Counted from the stretch's first letter, positions 10,301 through 21,566 are shown. The stretch is 64,000 nt of DNA from Megascapheus bottae (GCA_024803745.1 JANJXV010000039.1:10539001-10603000); one strand, 5' to 3'. Notes: generated from the sequence alone by a model not told the origin. Program-made: numbers and translations.

Positions 10301-11127
10301 CGGACTCCAATCCCCTTCTTTTTCTTCTCTTTTGCTTCCTAGCCAGGAGGCCAATGGGTTTCTTGCCTCTGTGAATCACTGTCAAGGCAGTGGGCAATCT
10401 CACCCTGCCCTGCACACTGCAGAGCGATGGAAACCTTTCTTCTTGATGACCCAATCATCTCAGGGGTTGGTGATGGTGATGGAAAACTGAGCATCAGTGA
10501 CCTCGGTTAATTCACACACCAGGATGAAGTTTCTCAGAGATACCTGACTCTCACCTGCCTGGACTCTGTCTGCTGTCCCTGAAGCCATTGTCTTAGACTT
10601 CCAAGCTGGAACCTGCGGGGGGGGGGGGGGGCGGGAGCAAAAGAAATCTTTGTCCTAACATTTTCTCCACACTTTCAAACAGACTGGTAAAGGCAAACCC
10701 TGAAAGATTGACAGGGCGGGTAAGGAATGAAACTGCCGTGACTGTGTGATGCTATAAATATTTGGTTTGCAACAGCAGAGATATTCGAGATAAAAGTTAA
10801 ATAGACATAAAAGCAGTCAGATGTTTATTATATGTTGCCATAAAACTCAAGGGGAGACTAAAAAGGCAGATCAGGATTTGTTTAACAAATAAGAAGGGAG
10901 AAGAGAGGAGATAGAGGTTTGCCAGCAGAAGTAGGAGGAGGCGGTGCTGGCTGTCATTTGAGCTATGACAGAGGAGCCGTGGGGCTGGATGGATCCCAGC
11001 TGTGGACTGCCAAGTGTCCATAGATGGAAAACACTCAGGGGTCCCCAGGGCTCCTGGGCCCCTGATTTTTCAGGCCTGTTGGAAGCAGAAGACAATAGTA
11101 GGGGTTCAGAGTGAGAATTTTGTTGGT
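10301..11127. other. Unique DNA with a 15-G run
   Basis: No gene recognised. A run of 15 G occurs at 10617-10631. Small overlapping frames on both strands between 10290 and 11095 look like chance. Confidence 0.5.
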
Positions 11128-11353
11128 GGTGGTCTTGCGGCTTGAACTCAGGGCCTGGGCGCTGTCCCTGAGCACTTTTTGTTCAAGGCTAGCACTCTAT
11201 TACTTTGAGCCACAGCTCCACTTCCAGTTTCCTGGTGGTTAATTAGAGAAGAAAGTCTCTCAAACTTGTCTGCCTGGGCTGACATTGAGCTGCAATCCTC
11301 AGGTCTCAGCCTCGTGAGTAGCTAGGATGACAGGCGTGAGTTGCCAATACCCT
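11128..11353 (-). mobile_element. B1-dID-type SINE
   Basis: Antisense and nearly full length; 'gcggcttgaactcagggcct' and 'gagtagctaggatgacaggc' are close to consensus. Confidence 0.9.
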
Positions 11354-11681
11354 GTTCAGGGTGAGATCTCAGAAGGACTGGCTTTCTAAACGTCCCTGTT
11401 CCCAGGAGCCAAAAAGTCTATGTGCAGGGCTGGCCTGAGCAGGGGCCATTGATGGTTAAGGATGAGCTTACAACAGTTTATTTCACCAGCCTGGTCCATG
11501 TCTCATGCCTCAGGCCTCCGTCCAACTTTACATGCAGGTTCTGGTTCATAGACAGAACGACACAACCGGATATCACCAACCCTATGCCACTCCAGGGGGT
11601 GTCCAATTCTTTACAATGACTAGGTATTAAATATTTTCTAATCTGTAGCCCGATCTGTCTCTGCTGTGGTAGCAGAAAAGC
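11354..11681. other. Unique DNA, no gene seen
   Basis: Overlapping opposite-strand frames (11422-11619 and 11478-11699) with no recognisable features. Nothing else is seen. Confidence 0.5.
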
Positions 11682-11890
11682 AAGGTACTGGTGGCTCATT
11701 TCTGTCCTAGTTATTTAGGAGTCTGAGACCTACGGATCACAGTTCAAAACCAGCTCAGGCATAAAAGTACCTGAGATCCTTTGCTCCAATGGTCAGCAAT
11801 GGTTCAAGTGATGGATCATTAGCCTCGAGTGCAAAAGCTCAGGGAGAATGCTTAGGCTCTGTTCAAGCCCTAGTTCCAGTGAGGGTTGGG
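11682..11890 (+). mobile_element. B1-dID-type SINE
   Basis: 'ggtactggtggctcatttct' opens the left monomer, and 'tcaagccctagttccagtga' ends the right. A GGGTGGGG stretch and CACAGACAGA-type repeats (to about 11970) extend the tail. Confidence 0.8.
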
Positions 11891-13129
11891 TGGGGGTGGG
11901 GAGGATACAAAAGAGACACACAGACAGACACACAAAGGGAGAGAGAAAGAGATCAGACAGACAGACAGAGACATCTCATCAAAACATGCTCCGATCACAA
12001 GCATTTTGTTACTGAAATAGAAAAGGCATTAAGACAATGTATAAGGAAGGCATGACATGTCCCATACATGCCCCAAATTCAAGCGGATGAATGAAGAGAT
12101 AGCACAGTATCACACCATACGGGGGCAGAGTGACAGAGGACACAAGCTATAATGGCCTCAACCACAAACTCAGAGTCCTGCTGAGTGACAAGAGACTGGG
12201 CTGGGTTCTTTTCTTCCTCCCCTCTACCCAGACAGAGGTCCCTTTAGAGATTCATGTTCCCAGAACACCGCAAAGAAAGCCTGGAGGGATCACAAAACTG
12301 TCACCAGGAAATAGCTCTGGGTCCAGGGTCAGGGGAAGGAAGAGAATGCCTTGGCTTTAATAGTTGACTGACAGGAGACATGGTATGCCTGGAGGAAGGC
12401 CTCCAGGGACTGGAAAGGAGGAGGGAATGGATAGGCAAGGGGAAAGAGGCTGGAGGAAGTGAGATGAATACATACGTGGAACTGGGGATGGAGTTCTGGG
12501 TGGCACAATGAGAAAGGGGAACAGGCTGGGGAGGATTCATGACAGGAAAGACTTCCTGCATAGCCAGTTTGCTGGTCTGCAGACAGCATGTTACAGCTTA
12601 ATGCAAGGACAGATGTGAACAACCCCAGGCTCTCCTGCAGCTATATGTTGGTGACCGGTCCATGAACACTCCATTACAGAAATGTGAGAGGCAGCCTCTG
12701 AACAGTGGTAGAAATTTTCTTCGCCATGCCAGAACTCAGCTAGGAAAGAAGGGGCAGAAGGGGTGACAATTGGCCCAAAAGAAATATCCTCTTTACCTGA
12801 CTTTTATAACTGTAACCCCTCTGTACATCACCTTTATAATAACAGTAAAACATTTTCTTAACTGAAGAGGCCTGGATTTGATCATATATCAAGCTCATGG
12901 TACTAAATAACTGGATAACTCAGACCAGGAGAATTTTGGCTTTAATCAAAAGATTCTTCCTTCTCTGTTGAAAATGGACATGAGATAAACTTGACATTTA
13001 AGGAGAAAAGCATTATCATCCCCCACCCCCTACCCTATGGAGGTAATTCCTTAATTCAGATGAAATATAGTGATTCAAATAGGTTGTTTATAATCAATCA
13101 GGTTGCTGGGAAACTTGTGGGCTTTTTGT
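11891..13129. other. Mostly unique DNA
   Basis: It starts with a degenerate CAGA/GA tract to about 11970. The purine-rich stretch 12380-12530 produces 86- and 97-codon minus-strand frames that are low in complexity. An unnamed retroposon end lies inside at 12740-12855. Confidence 0.5.
12740..12855 (+). mobile_element. Unnamed retroposon 3' end, copy 2
   Basis: Contains CTGTAACCCCTCTGTACATC, identical over 20 bp to copy 3 near 40736-40755, preceded by 'agaaggggtgaca' as in copy 1. It ends in AATAAC-type sequence resembling a degraded polyadenylation signal. Confidence 0.6.
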
Positions 13130-13359
13130 TTCATTGGTCATAGGGCCTGAATTGAGGGCCCGGGCTCTGTCCCTGAGCTTTTTAGCTCAAGACTAGCACT
13201 TTACCACTTTGAGCCACAGGGCCACTTTCAGTTTTCTGGTGGTTCATTGGACATAGACTCTCATGGACTTTTCTTCCTTGGGCTGGCTTTGAACTGTCAT
13301 CCTCAGATCTCGGCTTCCTGAGGAGCTAGGATGACAGACGTGAGCCACCGAGGCTCGGC
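13130..13359 (-). mobile_element. B1-dID-type SINE
   Basis: Antisense; 'ctgtccctgagctttttagc' and 'gagctaggatgacagacgtg' are clear. It starts after a GTTT-rich tail. Confidence 0.9.
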
Positions 13360-13591
13360 TAAGCCTGTGGTTTTTGAAGTGATCACCAATTCTTCCCAAG
13401 GGTGACATATTTAGAATCTGAAGAGGTGGTGAAAGCTAGGAATACTTCTTATGTTGGGTTCAAGCCCAGACATTTCAAGATACTAAGTGGTGGCTGTGAA
13501 TTCGTGTTCCTTTTTCCTTTCCTGCACATTGATCTCAATTCAACTGAATTTAGTGGGGGAAAAAATGGCTTTCTGTTTCTCTACCCACAAT

Positions 13592-13812
13592 CTTTTTATT
13601 TATTTATTTATTCATTTATTTATTTATTGCCGGTACTTGGGATTGAACTCAGGGCCTGAGCACTGTCCTTGGCACTGTCAAGGCTAGAGCTCTACCACTT
13701 GAGAAACACTACCATTTCTGGCTTTTTCCATGTATATGGTACTGAGGAACCGAACCCCCGATCTTCATGCATGCTAAGCAAGCACTCTACCACTAGGCCA
13801 ACCTCCCAGCCC
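13592..13812 (-). mobile_element. IDL-Geo-type SINE with (TAAA)n tail
   Basis: The tail is a (TTTA)n tract at 13592-13629 on the plus strand. The body shows 'tgccggtacttgggattgaa' and the left monomer 'catgctaagcaagcactcta'. Part of the right monomer's TTGAGCC box is altered to 'ttgagaaacac'. Confidence 0.9.
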
Positions 13813-14375
13813 ATCTCCCCACATGCTTTCCATGAGCTTCCCTCTGCACCAAAACAGCCAGAATGCAGTCCCCAACCTTCAGAAACCTTCTGGGTCACAC
13901 TAACCTCTTGACCCAGCCTTGCTCATGTGTCATTGAAACCCCCAGAGCCTCCGCATCTCATGCAAGCCACTCACTCCAAGACTGGCTTCCACTCAATTTG
14001 AGTGGTGTGCTTGCTCAGTGGAGCTGTCCCGTGTGGGCTCATGTGGCTGGCAGAAGGTAGAATGGAAATGAAGACCAGGAGAGAACCAATCCGATCTTGT
14101 ACCCTTAGGTTCCATTACAGGGGATTTGACAATGGTGTATTTCATGGCTGCCTACCCCATTTCCAGACTTCACACCCTCCCCTGCCCCCTGTCATTTCTT
14201 CAGAAATTCCAGTAGGTTTTGTTTTCCTTTTAAGATGTCACTGGCTGCTTTGGGGAGCAGTATTTCTAACGATGCCTCGCAGGCTAAGCAAAGTGAATTG
14301 CGATAAGAAAACAACTTCAAGCTTCAATTCAGAGGAAAGTTAGATCAGATCCTACATGGACTGTAAGGAAATTTC
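13813..14375. other. Unique DNA, no gene seen
   Basis: A 113-codon plus frame (14002-14343) is open, but I see no domain, repeat or homology. It is treated as chance. Confidence 0.45.
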
Positions 14376-14438
14376 CTTCAGCTGGGTGTGGTGATGCACA
14401 CTTGTAATCTCAGCAATCAGGAGGCTGTGGCAGGAAGG

Positions 14439-14482
<44 letters not shown>

Positions 14483-14800
14483 AGAGAGAAGAGAAAGAAG
14501 ACAGAGGGGAGATAGGAGAAAAGAGAGGAGAGGGGAGAAAGAAGATAGAAAAGAGAGGAGACAAGAACAGGGAAAGTGAAGGGGGATGAGAGAAGAGAGG
14601 TGAGGAGACAGAGAGGAGAAAAAGTAGAAAGGAGGGAAGAGAGAGAGGACAGAGAAGAGAGAAGTGAGACAAAAGAAAGAGGGAAGAAAGGAAGGAGAGA
14701 GAAGAGAAGAGGGGGAGAAAGAGAGAAGGGAGAAAAAAAGATAGATGGATAGACAGACAGATAGATACCCAAATAGAGAGACCCTGTATTAAAATATCTG
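14376..14800 (+). mobile_element. B1 SINE split by a homopurine expansion
   Basis: 14379-14436 reads as the 5' part of a B1 ('gctgggtgtggtgatgcaca', 'gtaatctcagcaatcaggag'), and 14777-14800 reads as a B1 3' end ('agagagaccctgtattaaaa'). Between them lies about 340 bp of purine repeat where 60-70 bp of B1 is expected. The simplest reading is one B1 whose middle was replaced or expanded. Confidence 0.6.
14437..14775 (+). repeat. Homopurine (GA)n/(CAGA)n/(GGAGA)n tract
   Basis: GA and CAGA units near 14440-14480, then an irregular AG-only stretch with very few pyrimidines. The minus-strand frames of 169 and 293 codons crossing it are low-complexity artefacts (Ser/Leu/Phe/Pro-rich). Confidence 0.95.
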
Positions 14801-15457
14801 GCCAGGAATTTGGAGTGTAGGAAGTGACACAGTGATGAAGCCATAGAATTATGCTTGTCATCCAGTGAAACAGACCTTTTCCCTTTCAACTTGGAGGGTT
14901 CTGAACTTGATAGAACTTTAGACTGAAACGAAGATGCGTAAGGATAGGGAAAAAAAAAGAAAAAAATTGCTCTGTCCCCACATTTCCTGCGAGCGCCCTC
15001 CTGGAGTCTCCTGGTGAGAAGTGGGGGCCTGCCTCTGGGGTCCACTGTAACTCTGAGGCACTTTGCTGAAGTCTCTGCTGTCCTCCTGAGAGGCCAAGTC
15101 CCACAATGCCTCGCTCGCTGCAGGCTGGCAGCCAGGCTGGGGTGTTGCTGCTGGACAACTGTCAGCCCTGTTGAAGGGTATGGGAAGGAAGGGCAGCGGG
15201 TGTCAGCGCCCCTCACCCCACTCACATCAGAGCGGGTGCTCTGGCTGTCACTGAGGCCCACGTGGCGGCTGGCAAGACAGGATGCACTCACCGACCCAGC
15301 TGTCCAATTAGATGCAGGGCCTGACCTTCAGGTGTGCCACAAGGGGTCCTGAGTCCTGCTGTCTCAGGGGGCCTCTGGGGGGGGGGGCGGGCCATCCCGC
15401 CTGCATCCCACCGAACAGATCAGGGGTACAGGCACAACTCTCACCCAGTTGTTTTGC
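14801..15457. other. GC-richer unique DNA
   Basis: From 14985 to 15420 the sequence is richer in GC than its surroundings and contains a G9 run at 15379-15387, but CpG is not dense enough to call an island. A plus frame (15014-15352, 112 codons) and minus frames overlap here; none shows a motif that I know. Confidence 0.45.
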
Positions 15458-15925
15458 TTTACCCTCCTTCCTACCCCTTGCCTCTCGACTTTCTTTCACC
15501 TACTACCCTTCCTTCTCTTCCTTTCTCCCCTTTTCCTTCCTTCTTTCTGCGTTCTTCTTTCCCTCCTTCCATCTTTCCTTCCTAACATCCTCCTTTCCTT
15601 CCTCCCTTCTTTCCACCCTTATTTTCTTTCTCTGTCCATTCTTTCCTCCCTTCCCTTCCTTTCTTCCTTCCCTTTTCCCTCCCTTTTTCTCCCTCCTTTA
15701 CTGCCTTCCCTCCTTTCTTTCTTCCTCTATCCTTCCTCTCTTATTCTCTTCTCTCTCTTATCTCCCATTCCATTTTCCTCCTTCCCTTCCTCCCTCTCTA
15801 CTTCCTTTCTTTCTTTCTCCCTTTTTTCCTTCTTCCCTCCCTCCATCCCTTCTTTCCTTCCTTCCTTCTTTCCTTCCTTCCTTTCTTCCTTTCTTCTCTC
15901 CCCTTTCCCTTTTCCTTCCCTCTTA
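15458..15925 (+). repeat. Homopyrimidine (CTTC)n/(CCTT)n tract
   Basis: About 470 bp made almost only of C and T, with (CCTT)n strongest at 15850-15895. The 204- and 179-codon frames are translations of this tract and not proteins. Confidence 0.95.
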
Positions 15926-17059
15926 GGTTTACAGGGGGAGAATGTTGAACAACCCCTCAAACTCACTTTGGAAGTCAGTTCAAAATAGGGGAGGTTTAAT
16001 AAGACACAGCAAGCCACGCCCAGTGGTGATGACCGATTCTCTCGCCGTGTTCTAAGTGCTCTTAAGAACACGGGATGGGGTTTGGTAAGTCACATTATCC
16101 ATTTGGAATTGGTGCCCGCATAATAACATGCAAGTGTGTGGTTGAAAACACCTTGAAATATTCATAAGTAAAGACGTATGTGTTGCTGGAGTCAGAGCTG
16201 GGCGCTGGCAGAGCATTCTGCAGCAGGAACCGCGTAGACCTATAGGCCAGGGTAGAGTGACAGCCAGTACACGGGAAGGTGTGTGCCTCGCTCTCTTGGA
16301 CCACTAGGCCGTCTAGAGGCAGCGTGACCCTCCGAGGCCCTGGATAACCGTTCTCTTTATTTGCTCAAAAGGAAGCATGGAGTTGTTCATCATTTGCTCT
16401 ACAGTCTTTCTGAAGGCTAAACTCTTCTGCTCCTTGCTTAGGCTCTGTAGGGTGTTCGAATCCATCCCCTTCCAGAGGTGGGGACGGCGTGCCATCTTCC
16501 AGGGTTCTACATCTATATAAATTCAGTCCATGGTGGATTGAAGAGATTTGGGGGGAAAACGGTGTCTGTACTGAACATGTACAAGAACTATCCCTTGTCA
16601 CGATTCCTTACCTAAATGCAGTCGAACAACTATTACCATAGCATTTACATGGCATTAGGCAAGATCCCTACTCGGTCTAGAGATAGATTATGATGTCATT
16701 GTGAGGATAGCCCTCGCTTATATGCTAATGCTACACTACCTTTCACAAGGACTTAATGTTTGCAAATTTTCACATTAGAAGGGGGCCTCTAGAGCCCCCA
16801 CAGACATTCAGGGAAAATACTGGTGGGGTTATGTGCAACCAGTAAGTCCTAGAGTGTATATTTGAACCCTAAGTACTTGCTTCCAAGTTTCCTGGTTTGG
16901 TTCCTAGAAAAATGTCCGTATATACTGGCTTTAAAGGACAGTTCTAGTTCTCACTCATTTATTTGATTTTTTTTCCCATTTCCAACTCTGTGTATACCCC
17001 TCAGAAGCTGTCTTTAGCCTATTCCTCCCTCTTTATTAATTTATTTACTTTTTATCTTC
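15926..17059. other. Unique DNA; 15926-16085 may be repeat-derived
   Basis: 15930-16085 ('gtttaataagacacagcaag', 'cacgcccagtgg', 'ttaagaacacgggatggggt') looks like part of an LTR or other dispersed element, but I cannot place it. 16086-17059 has no recognised repeat or gene; small frames at 16095-16601 overlap one another. Confidence 0.4.
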
Positions 17060-17188
17060 CATATAGACACACACATGTACATATATACATACATATATCC
17101 ATGTATATATATCTTCCATATATGTGGGAGATATCTTCCACATATCTGTATATGTATATGTGTGCATATATAGGTAGGTATACATAAT

Positions 17189-17237
<49 letters not shown>
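17060..17237. repeat. CATATA-rich tract followed by (AC)n
   Basis: Imperfect ATATAC/CATATA repeats from about 17065, then about 22 perfect AC units at 17193-17236. Frames reading CVCVCV on the minus strand are artefacts. Confidence 0.95.
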
Positions 17238-17239
<2 letters not shown>

Positions 17240-18499
17240 CCTTAAGTGGTTCTATGAATGGGCTCTAATTCAACAAGGCTTTTTGTGAGTATAACTCATC
17301 TTGACCCCCATTCTTCTTTTTCCTCCACCTCTGGTACTCTTCTCTTGCATGTTATTTTTCTTTCATTGAAACCACATAAGACACTCCATTCTCCTCTTGC
17401 TTACTTCTCACCTTCTAGGACTTTGAATTTATAGAGTTCTCTTTCCTTTGAAGGTCCGGTTCCCCCAAATTATCACCTCTGTTATTCTCCTCCCTCACTT
17501 CTTCTGCTCTCCCATAGCTCTTAATTTACCTTTTCTTTTTTCTTTTTTGGTGACATGCATTTTTTTTCCCTTGATGCTACCATGATCCCATGTATGGAGC
17601 TTGTCCTGTCTGAAGAATTGCAATAACTTTTGGATTCCCCTCTTATAGACTCCCACATTTCCACTCCTTTGGAAGGCAATCAAGGATTTAGGTCATTAAG
17701 GTTTCTTCAGAGGAAAAGCTGAACGTATTTTGTAGTAATAGCTCTGTGTGGCCTTGCTTGAAGGCCTTTGTTCTCTTTGCTCTGCCTAGGTTCTAGGAAA
17801 CTTGTTTTGTGCCATAGTGTGGGTGACTGTCATTCAGCCTGGATGTCAGCACTGTGGGAGTCCTGGTATTTTTCTACCTCCACACAGAGCAAAGAAATTT
17901 CTATGACTTCCCCAAAGGTCACTGTATGATCAATCTCTTGAGTAGACCATGATATCCAAAGACTGCCACGTTTGAATGTACAAGTAACACTATACATTGC
18001 TTCCGTATTAGTTTTCTGTCGGTTATTTCTCAGCCCTACAAAGTACCTTGGTACATTCCACTAACAGCCTTATTAACCTCTAAATTGCAATTAAAACATT
18101 TAAGTCAAAGGGAAGGATGGTTTGCATAGGGGTTGGAATATGAATCCTCCGGGCTCTTAATGTTAAAACCCATTTTATACATTCTTCCCAAACCACTGGG
18201 TTTGCAAAGTCGTTCTTCATGGCTGACGGTCTGTCTGTGAATTTGTTCTGTTTAAATGTCTTGCAAAGTATCACCAAGGTAAATGTAATGAAATTGCTGG
18301 ACCAGTGTTTAGTTTATGAGGCATTGTTTTATAAAATAAAAACCAAGTGTGTCTATGTTCATGTCCATTTCTCATAGGGTAAATAGTACACAATTTATGT
18401 GTGCTCTGGATCAATTTCTTATTTGGCCAGTCTGTACTGGTTTGCTCTCGTTGGTATTTTTATTATAGGAAATAAGAATGACCAGAGTAGCCTGCCTTC
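17238..18499. other. Unique DNA carrying one 75-bp repeat copy
   Basis: Pyrimidine-rich 17300-17570, then mixed AT-rich sequence. 17740-17814 is 88% identical by eye to 19834-19907. No gene is seen. Confidence 0.5.
17740..17814 (+). repeat. 75-bp dispersed repeat, copy 1
   Basis: Shares AGGTTCTAGGAAACTTG and AAGGCCTTTGTTC with 19834-19907, with about 8 substitutions and one indel over 75 bp. The flanks differ. The family is unknown. Confidence 0.7.
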
Positions 18500-18707
18500 C
18501 TTTAGTCAGTCCTTGAATTCAGAGCTTGAATGCGTATCCCTAAGGTTAGCTCTCTATCATTGAGCTACAGTGCCACTTCCAGTTTTCTGGTGGTTCACTG
18601 GAGTCTTACAGACTTTCCTGTCTGGGCAGGCTTTGAACCATAATCTTCACATCTCAGCCTCCTGCATAGCTAGGATGCCAGGCAAGAGCCACCAGCACTT
18701 GGCACCT
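18500..18707 (-). mobile_element. B1-dID-type SINE
   Basis: Antisense; 'tgccacttccagttttctgg' and 'gctaggatgccaggcaagag'. The tail-proximal part is diverged. Confidence 0.8.
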
Positions 18708-19134
18708 GGCCTCCTTCACAAAGTGTGGTGGAGCCCTCTTCTCCACTCCTCACTCTGCCAGAGCCTGGAGGGGTGTAGGGCTCTCTGAGCTGAGAACCTG
18801 TGTAACTGGATGGAGAAGTCCCATGCAGAGGGACCATCGTGTGAGAGAGTGGCCCCCAAAGTCACCTTGAGTTATCCTGAGAATTCCACTAACTGATGCT
18901 TCTTTACCTGACCGCACCTCGTTGATCTGTACGTGGGCATCCGTGCTGGGAATCTCCAGTAGGTGGAATGTGTCCTCTTTTAAACATTTTCCCTGGGCTT
19001 CCCATGGCTCCATTGTAGAGTGAGGTCCAGTCGTGGCATAGCAGGTGCCCTGCTCCAGGGAGGCCCAGGCGCCTCTTTATATCCTAAGTAAGATGCAGTT
19101 CCAACAAGAAAGGAGGTAAAAGAAGGTAAAAATC
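18708..19134. other. Unique DNA, no gene seen
   Basis: Mixed composition; the 87-codon minus frame 18750-19013 shows nothing recognisable. Confidence 0.45.
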
Positions 19135-19312
19135 TGTGTTGTAAATATAGAAATAAACAGAAAAGGGGAAAAAGAAAGAAGGAGAAAAAGGTGGGAGTGG
19201 TGGAGGAAAAGGAAACCAAGGAGGAGGGAAGGAGGAAGGAAGAGGGAAAGGAAGGAGAGAGAGAATGAGAGAAGATAAGGAAAAGAGAGGGAGGAAGAGA
19301 GTAAATAAGAAT
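19135..19312 (+). repeat. Purine-rich tract
   Basis: Irregular GGAA/GAGA units on the plus strand. They account for the Phe/Pro/Leu-rich minus-strand frames here. Confidence 0.9.
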
Positions 19313-19379
19313 ATTTGTTTTTCAGATTTCAATGAAGAGATCCTCTGAATCATTTAGGTTTTTAAATACTAATGAGGAG

Positions 19380-19560
19380 ATGGTGTCTGTGGTTCCTGCT
19401 TGTAATCCTAGTTATGCAGAAGTCTGAGATGTGAGGATTACAGATTAAAGCTAGCTTAGGCAAGGACGTCTGTGACACACGTCTCTCCAGCCCTGGAGCC
19501 TTGAGTGAAAAAAGCTAAGAAACAGAATCCAGGCTCTGAGTTCTAAGTGCAGTATAGGCA
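19380..19560 (+). mobile_element. B1-dID-type SINE with internal deletion
   Basis: 'cttgtaatcctagttatgca' and 'gaggattacagattaaagct' mark the left monomer. The junction and start of the right monomer are missing, and the rest resumes at 'gccttgagtgaaaaaagcta'. The tail grades into the AAGG tract. Confidence 0.75.
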
Positions 19561-19802
19561 TAGAAAGAAAGGAAGGAAGGAAGGAAGGAAGGGAGAGAGT
19601 AAGATAAAGAGAGAAAGGGAGGAGAGGAAGGAAAAGAGAGAGAGAGCTAGAAAGGAAGGTGAAAAAAGGAAGGGTAGAAAGGGAGTAAGAAAGGAAAGGA
19701 AGAGAGGAAGGAGAGGAGAGCAAAGGAAAGGAAAACAAAGGAAAGGAAAGGGGAGGGGAGGGGAGGAGAGGACCAAAGAGGAGAGAAGAGGAGAGGAGAG
19801 AT
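19561..19802 (+). repeat. (GGAA)n/(GAGA)n homopurine tract
   Basis: Starts as (GGAA)n directly at the SINE tail, then degenerates into AG-only sequence. It probably arose from the tail. Confidence 0.95.
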
Positions 19803-19833
19803 AATATGAGCCCGAATTTCTCTGCTTAGTGCC

Positions 19834-19907
19834 AGCTCTGCCTGGCCTTGCTCTAAGGCCTTTGTTCCTTTGCTCAGGCCAGGTTCTAGGAAACTTGCTT
19901 TGTGCCA
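19834..19907 (+). repeat. 75-bp dispersed repeat, copy 2
   Basis: Same orientation as copy 1, 2.0 kb away. Homology stops abruptly at both ends ('agctctg' to 'tgtgcca'). Confidence 0.7.
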
Positions 19908-20375
19908 GGAAATCATCTCTAATGCTTTTGTCTGATCTGGATTTGTCTGTCAAGGCCTCCACTCTGTCAAGGCCTTTCCCCACTTGAGTTCTGCCTCAGA
20001 AGTAAAAAGAAAAGTGGGAATAGTCGCTCCCCAATCCCACCGCCGAAAGAACAGACTCTGGAAAAGTTGCCTTTTTCCTAGGAGAATTTCTTGATGCTAA
20101 TAAAATATATAGATAAAAGAAAAAAAAAGAAGCGAGGAGGTGGGTGGTGAATGCTGCCTCTGAATGGGGCACTTGTGGTCTAGACTCATACTATGCCAGA
20201 ATGGAGGTCATCAAGCTGAGACCATCAGAGCAAAGCTTAGGCTAGGCTGTCTCCCTTCAAGAGAGGATGAGGAAGAATAGAAAAACGGGGTCACATTTAA
20301 AGTGCTATAAACACAAGAAAATGCTGAGTCTAATTCTGAATCCTCCCCAGCCCATAAAGACCTGAAAAGAATCGC
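19908..20375. other. Unique DNA, no gene seen
   Basis: Contains an A-rich patch at 20098-20130. No gene or repeat recognised. Confidence 0.5.

Positions 20376-20421
<46 letters not shown>
20376..20421. repeat. (TG)n microsatellite at a SINE tail
   Basis: About 20 TG units preceded by CGTGCG, directly abutting the antisense SINE at 20422. Confidence 0.95.
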
Positions 20422-20422
<1 letters not shown>

Positions 20423-20636
20423 GCTCAGAGCCTAGATACTGCTCTTTTCCTTTTTTCACTCAAGGCTAGTGCTCTACCACTTTAGCCACAGCTCTATTTC
20501 TGGGTTTTTGGTGATTCGTTGGAGCTAAGAATCCCATGACCCTTTCTTGCTTGAGCTGGCTTTGAACCATAAACTTCAGATCTCATCTTCCCGAGTAACC
20601 AGGATGACAGGAGAGTGAGCCATTAGTATCTGACTG
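20422..20636 (-). mobile_element. B1-dID-type SINE
   Basis: 'gctagtgctctaccacttta' and 'ccgagtaaccaggatgacag' mark the antisense right and left monomers. Confidence 0.85.
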
Positions 20637-21304
20637 GACATCTTTTTTTTAATTATTATTTTGAATTTTTTTGCCAGCTCACCACGCCTGTCAGGAAACA
20701 CTCCGTTCTGGAATATGGCCCGGCCATAGTTTGGGTTTTGCTGCAAGTCCATGGTGGTCTCACAAATCTGCCCCATGTAACTCTGCTTAAGTTGCCTGTA
20801 TTATGTTCATTGGCTGGGTGGCGATAAATATTAGAATAGAATAAACTATAAGATGGCTGGTGAGGGCTCTGTTAGCTGTCTTTAGGGTTTCTACTAGGCC
20901 TGAATGACAGCTGGGTTTGGGAGCAAGTGGTTTCTTTTCACTAAGTAAATTTAGCCTTGGGGGGGAAATAAGAAGTCCTGAGCAAAAAAGGGGTCGGTAC
21001 CAGTCAGTAAATCAGTCAGATTTTAATTACTGGATGGATGACAGGGCGCAGTGACAGGTTGCAGTCCACAGGAGAGCATTCTTTCAAAGGTATCTTTAAT
21101 ACCAGAGAACACGTCAACAGGAAAGCTAGAAAGTTGAGCAGAGGTCCCACATCAGGGGGTCTGGGGGGGTTTCCCTTTCACTGTTCTTTTAACCATTTCC
21201 TGCTCGCCTGCACACAGCAAGGGAGTGCAGGTCTCTGAAACATTGTGGGGGAGTTCCCTTCCTTCCATCTCTCACATTTTTTTAAATAAAAACAAAATTA
21301 GTTA
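20637..21304. other. Unclassified DNA, possibly an old LTR
   Basis: The stretch 20690-21250 has LTR-like composition (GC-balanced, several G runs, AATAAA-like at 20841), but I cannot match it to a family. No gene seen. Confidence 0.35.
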
Positions 21305-21566
21305 TTTTTTTTGTGTGTGTGTGTGTACCAGTCCTAGGGCTTGAACTCTCAAGGCCTGGGTGCCAGATCTTGAGCTTTTATTTTTTCATTGTTGTGATTG
21401 TTCCAGGCTAGTACTCTTCCTCTTGTGGGTTTTTGTTTTGTTTTGTTTTGGTGGTTCATTAGAGATGAGAGTCTTTTGATTGCCTCGAGTAGCTTTAAAC
21501 CATGATCCTCAGATTTCAGCCTCCTGAGTAGCTAGGACTACAGGCCTGAGCCACCAGTGCCTGGCT
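21305..21566 (-). mobile_element. B1-dID-type SINE with internal T-rich insertions
   Basis: Antisense; starts after a (GT)n tail at 21313-21327. Extra T/TTTTG-rich pieces at 21380-21395 and 21428-21449 lengthen it. 'gagtagctaggactacaggc' is close to consensus. Confidence 0.85.

Noticed and set aside
14352..15926. Long open frames of 169, 293 and 204 codons
   Set aside because: They translate homopurine or homopyrimidine DNA into Ser/Leu/Phe/Pro-rich strings. Such tracts lack stop codons, so length means nothing here.
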